NCBI GenBank assembly: GCA_018812465.1
Contig: JAHJCS010000178.1
Location: forward strand, 1 to 7,861
Length of the DNA: 7,861 nt
Reading direction: 5' to 3'
DNA from: Nanobdellota archaeon
GTDB lineage: Archaea; Nanobdellota; Nanobdellia; Woesearchaeales; UBA12501
The notes below the pieces were generated by a model. The model had not been told where the DNA came from. It did no database searches and saw only the letters and a program-made list of their open reading frames with translations. Both the position numbers and the translations under genes were made by a program. Positions 6,050 through 7,861 of the stretch are shown here, one piece after another; the first letter of the stretch is position 1, and every line of letters begins with the position of its first letter.

Positions 6050-7861
6050 ATGGGAGATATAATAAAGGAAATGATGGAGCATCTTCCTGCAAACAAGATA
6101 TCTGATGCAGGTTTTGAAGGAGCCAATATCACGTTTTATACTAATGATAAGGAGTTCTTTCTTAACAACAACGGAATAATAAAGAAGATTGTCGATGCAT
6201 TCAAGAAGAGGGTTGAGCTAAGACCAGACCCTTCAATAACAATGGACCAGCAGAAGGCCATTGAGACAATCAGGAAAATTATTCCAGAAGAAGCAGGGAT
6301 AGGTGATATATTATTTGATGCTCAGAGAAGCCAGGTTGTGATAGAGACAGAGAAGCCCGGGCTTGCTATAGGAAAACAGGGAAGCATACTTAGGGAGATA
6401 AAAGAGAAGACTTTATGGGTTCCTCTTGTGAGAAGGACTCCTGCAATAAAATCACAGCTCATAGAGAACATCCGGGCAGTCCTCTACCAGAATTCTGATT
6501 ACAGAAGAAAATTTCTTAATAAGATAGGTCACAGGGTCTATGATGGATGGATCAGAGAGAAGAAGAATGAATGGATCAGAGTGACTTTCCTTGGCGGAGC
6601 AAGACAGGTAGGAAGAAGCTGTCTTCTTCTGCAGACTCCTGAATCAAGAATCCTTCTTGACTGCGGAATAGATGTAGCATCAGACCAGCAGCCTTATCCT
6701 CTTCTTGAGGCGCCTGAGTTCAAGATTGAGGAGCTTGATGCAGTCATAATCTCGCATTCACATCTTGATCATTCTGGTTTATTGCCTTATCTTTTCAAAT
6801 TTGGTTATAGGGGACCTGTGTACTGCACAGCCCCTACACGAGATGTGATGTCCTTGCTTCAGCTTGATGCAATCAAGATCATGATAAACGAGGGCAAGGA
6901 ACCTATATATTCCCAGGATGATGTCAAGGAGATGGTCAAGCACACTATCTGCCTTGACTTTGAGGAAGTGACTGATGTCACGCCTGATGTGAGGATAACA
7001 CTTTACAATGCAGGTCATATCCTTGGAAGCTCTATGATTCACCTGCACATAGGCAATGGCCTTCATAATCTTCTTTACACAGGAGATCTGAAATTTGGTA
7101 GATCCCAGCTTCTTGAGCCAGCTGCGACTTCATTCCCAAGGCTTGAGACTTTGATAATCGAGAGCACTTACGGCGGAAAGGATAATGTGATGCCTGCTCT
7201 TCAGGATGCTGACACTCTCATGAAGACTGTCATATCTGAGACTCTGACAAGGAAGGGTAAAGTGCTCATTCCTGTTCTTGGTTCAGGAAGAGCTCAGGAT
7301 ATAATCATTCTTATAGAGAATCTTGTGAGGAACAAGGAGATTCCAGAAGTTCCAGTGTATATAGATGGAATGGTGTGGGATGTGACTGCAATACATACTG
7401 CTTATCCAGAATTCCTTAATTCTCAAATCAGGAGGCTCATATTCCATAAGGATCAGAATCCTTTCTTATCTCCTATTTTCAAGAGAGTGGGTTCAGTAAA
7501 AGAGAGGAAAGAGTTGATTGAGGAGAAAGGGCCGTGTGTAATCCTTGCTACATCAGGAATGCTTGTCGGCGGACCTTCTGTTGAATATCTTAAGGCTCTT
7601 GGCGATAATTCCAAGAACACTCTTGTGTTCTCATGCTATCAGGGAGAAGGATCCCTTGGTAAGAGGATCCAGAACGGAGAGAGGGAATTCACTTTCAGGG
7701 CAGGCCAAAAGACAGAGATTCTCAGCCTGAAGATGGATGTGCATAAAGTGGATATCTCTGATCATTCTGACAGGAGACAGCTCATGAACTTTGTCGCAAG
7801 ATGCGATCCAAAGCCCAAAAAAGTCATTGTTAACCATGGCGAGAACTCAAGATGCCTTGAC
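6050..7861 (+). CDS. fttA: Transcription termination factor FttA / aCPSF1, KH and beta-CASP metallo-beta-lactamase nuclease (3' end outside window)
   Basis: The frame from ATG 6050 is open to the window edge: 604 codons of a family usually about 630-640 residues long, so perhaps 30 residues are missing. The N-terminus (about 1-145) is two KH domains, the second with an intact G108-K-Q-G111 turn. The metallo-beta-lactamase domain follows, with H236-S-H238-L-D240-H241, then NAGH323 and D346 in YTGDLKFG. The beta-CASP motifs are E371 (IIESTYGG, motif A), H572 (SDHSD, motif B) and H596 (NHGE, motif C). These match the seven zinc ligands and beta-CASP residues of eukaryotic CPSF73, so an active two-zinc endonuclease is expected. 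FttA is known to cleave nascent RNA, preferring U-rich sites, and to release archaeal RNA polymerase, then trim as a 5'-3' exonuclease. It follows psmB by 99 bases. No broken or missing motif is seen. Confidence 0.97.
   Translation, partial: MGDIIKEMMEHLPANKISDAGFEGANITFYTNDKEFFLNNNGIIKKIVDAFKKRVELRPDPSITMDQQKAIETIRKIIPEEAGIGDILFDAQRSQVVIETEKPGLAIGKQGSILREIKEKTLWVPLVRRTPAIKSQLIENIRAVLYQNSDYRRKFLNKIGHRVYDGWIREKKNEWIRVTFLGGARQVGRSCLLLQTPESRILLDCGIDVASDQQPYPLLEAPEFKIEELDAVIISHSHLDHSGLLPYLFKFGYRGPVYCTAPTRDVMSLLQLDAIKIMINEGKEPIYSQDDVKEMVKHTICLDFEEVTDVTPDVRITLYNAGHILGSSMIHLHIGNGLHNLLYTGDLKFGRSQLLEPAATSFPRLETLIIESTYGGKDNVMPALQDADTLMKTVISETLTRKGKVLIPVLGSGRAQDIIILIENLVRNKEIPEVPVYIDGMVWDVTAIHTAYPEFLNSQIRRLIFHKDQNPFLSPIFKRVGSVKERKELIEEKGPCVILATSGMLVGGPSVEYLKALGDNSKNTLVFSCYQGEGSLGKRIQNGEREFTFRAGQKTEILSLKMDVHKVDISDHSDRRQLMNFVARCDPKPKKVIVNHGENSRCLD

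Noticed and set aside
7545..7730. 61-codon plus-strand open frame near the right edge
   Set aside because: It is out of frame within fttA, whose own frame is continuous and carries the beta-CASP motifs through this region.
1..7861. Search for CRISPR arrays, tRNA or rRNA genes, insertion sequences or attachment sites
   Set aside because: All but about 300 bases are coding, the gaps are 110 bases or less, and none holds a cloverleaf, regularly spaced long repeats or terminal inverted repeats.

Overview
The window is a dense, entirely plus-strand stretch of an archaeal chromosome. The domain assignment rests on the split largest RNA polymerase subunit (RpoA1 and RpoA2 as separate genes), a NusA reduced to two KH domains, L30e beside the polymerase genes, a 20S proteasome beta subunit, a KH/beta-CASP termination nuclease (FttA/aCPSF1), and TTTATATA promoter boxes. 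RpoB seems to be the undivided form, but only its C-terminus is visible. The compact proteins, AT-leaning composition and heavy use of AGA/AGG and ATA codons would suit a DPANN-type archaeon such as Woesearchaeota. That placement is a guess; the sequence alone does not settle it.

Layout. (1) Bases 1-4672 form a tightly packed block: rpoB (3' end only), rpoA1, rpoA2, rpl30e and nusA. Gaps are 2, 7 and 2 bases, followed by an ATGA overlap, and no promoter is visible inside the block, so it probably makes one transcript. (2) A 91-base gap with a clear TATA box leads into rps12, which ends at 5201. (3) A 110-base gap holds a T-rich probable termination zone for rps12 and a strong TATA box for psmB (5312-5950). 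(4) A 99-base gap, rich in small direct and inverted repeats, leads into fttA, which starts at 6050 and runs off the right edge after 604 codons. No gene-free stretch exceeds about 110 bases, and I see no RNA gene, mobile element or CRISPR array.

How the genes work together. The window encodes the catalytic core of RNA polymerase (the Mg-binding loop in RpoA1, the trigger loop in RpoA2), an elongation/termination KH protein (NusA), and the nuclease that cleaves nascent RNA to terminate archaeal transcription (FttA). Ribosomal proteins L30e and S12 travel with the polymerase genes, as in the usual archaeal str-like cluster. The usual partner after rps12, rps7 followed by elongation factor genes, is absent. 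Its place is taken by the psmB-fttA pair, which is itself a pairing known from euryarchaeal genomes.

I do not see an undescribed biological system here. The points most worth a second look are the joining of two conserved neighbourhoods after rps12, the GXXA rather than GXXG loops in both KH domains of NusA, and the compact symmetric elements in the psmB and fttA upstream regions.
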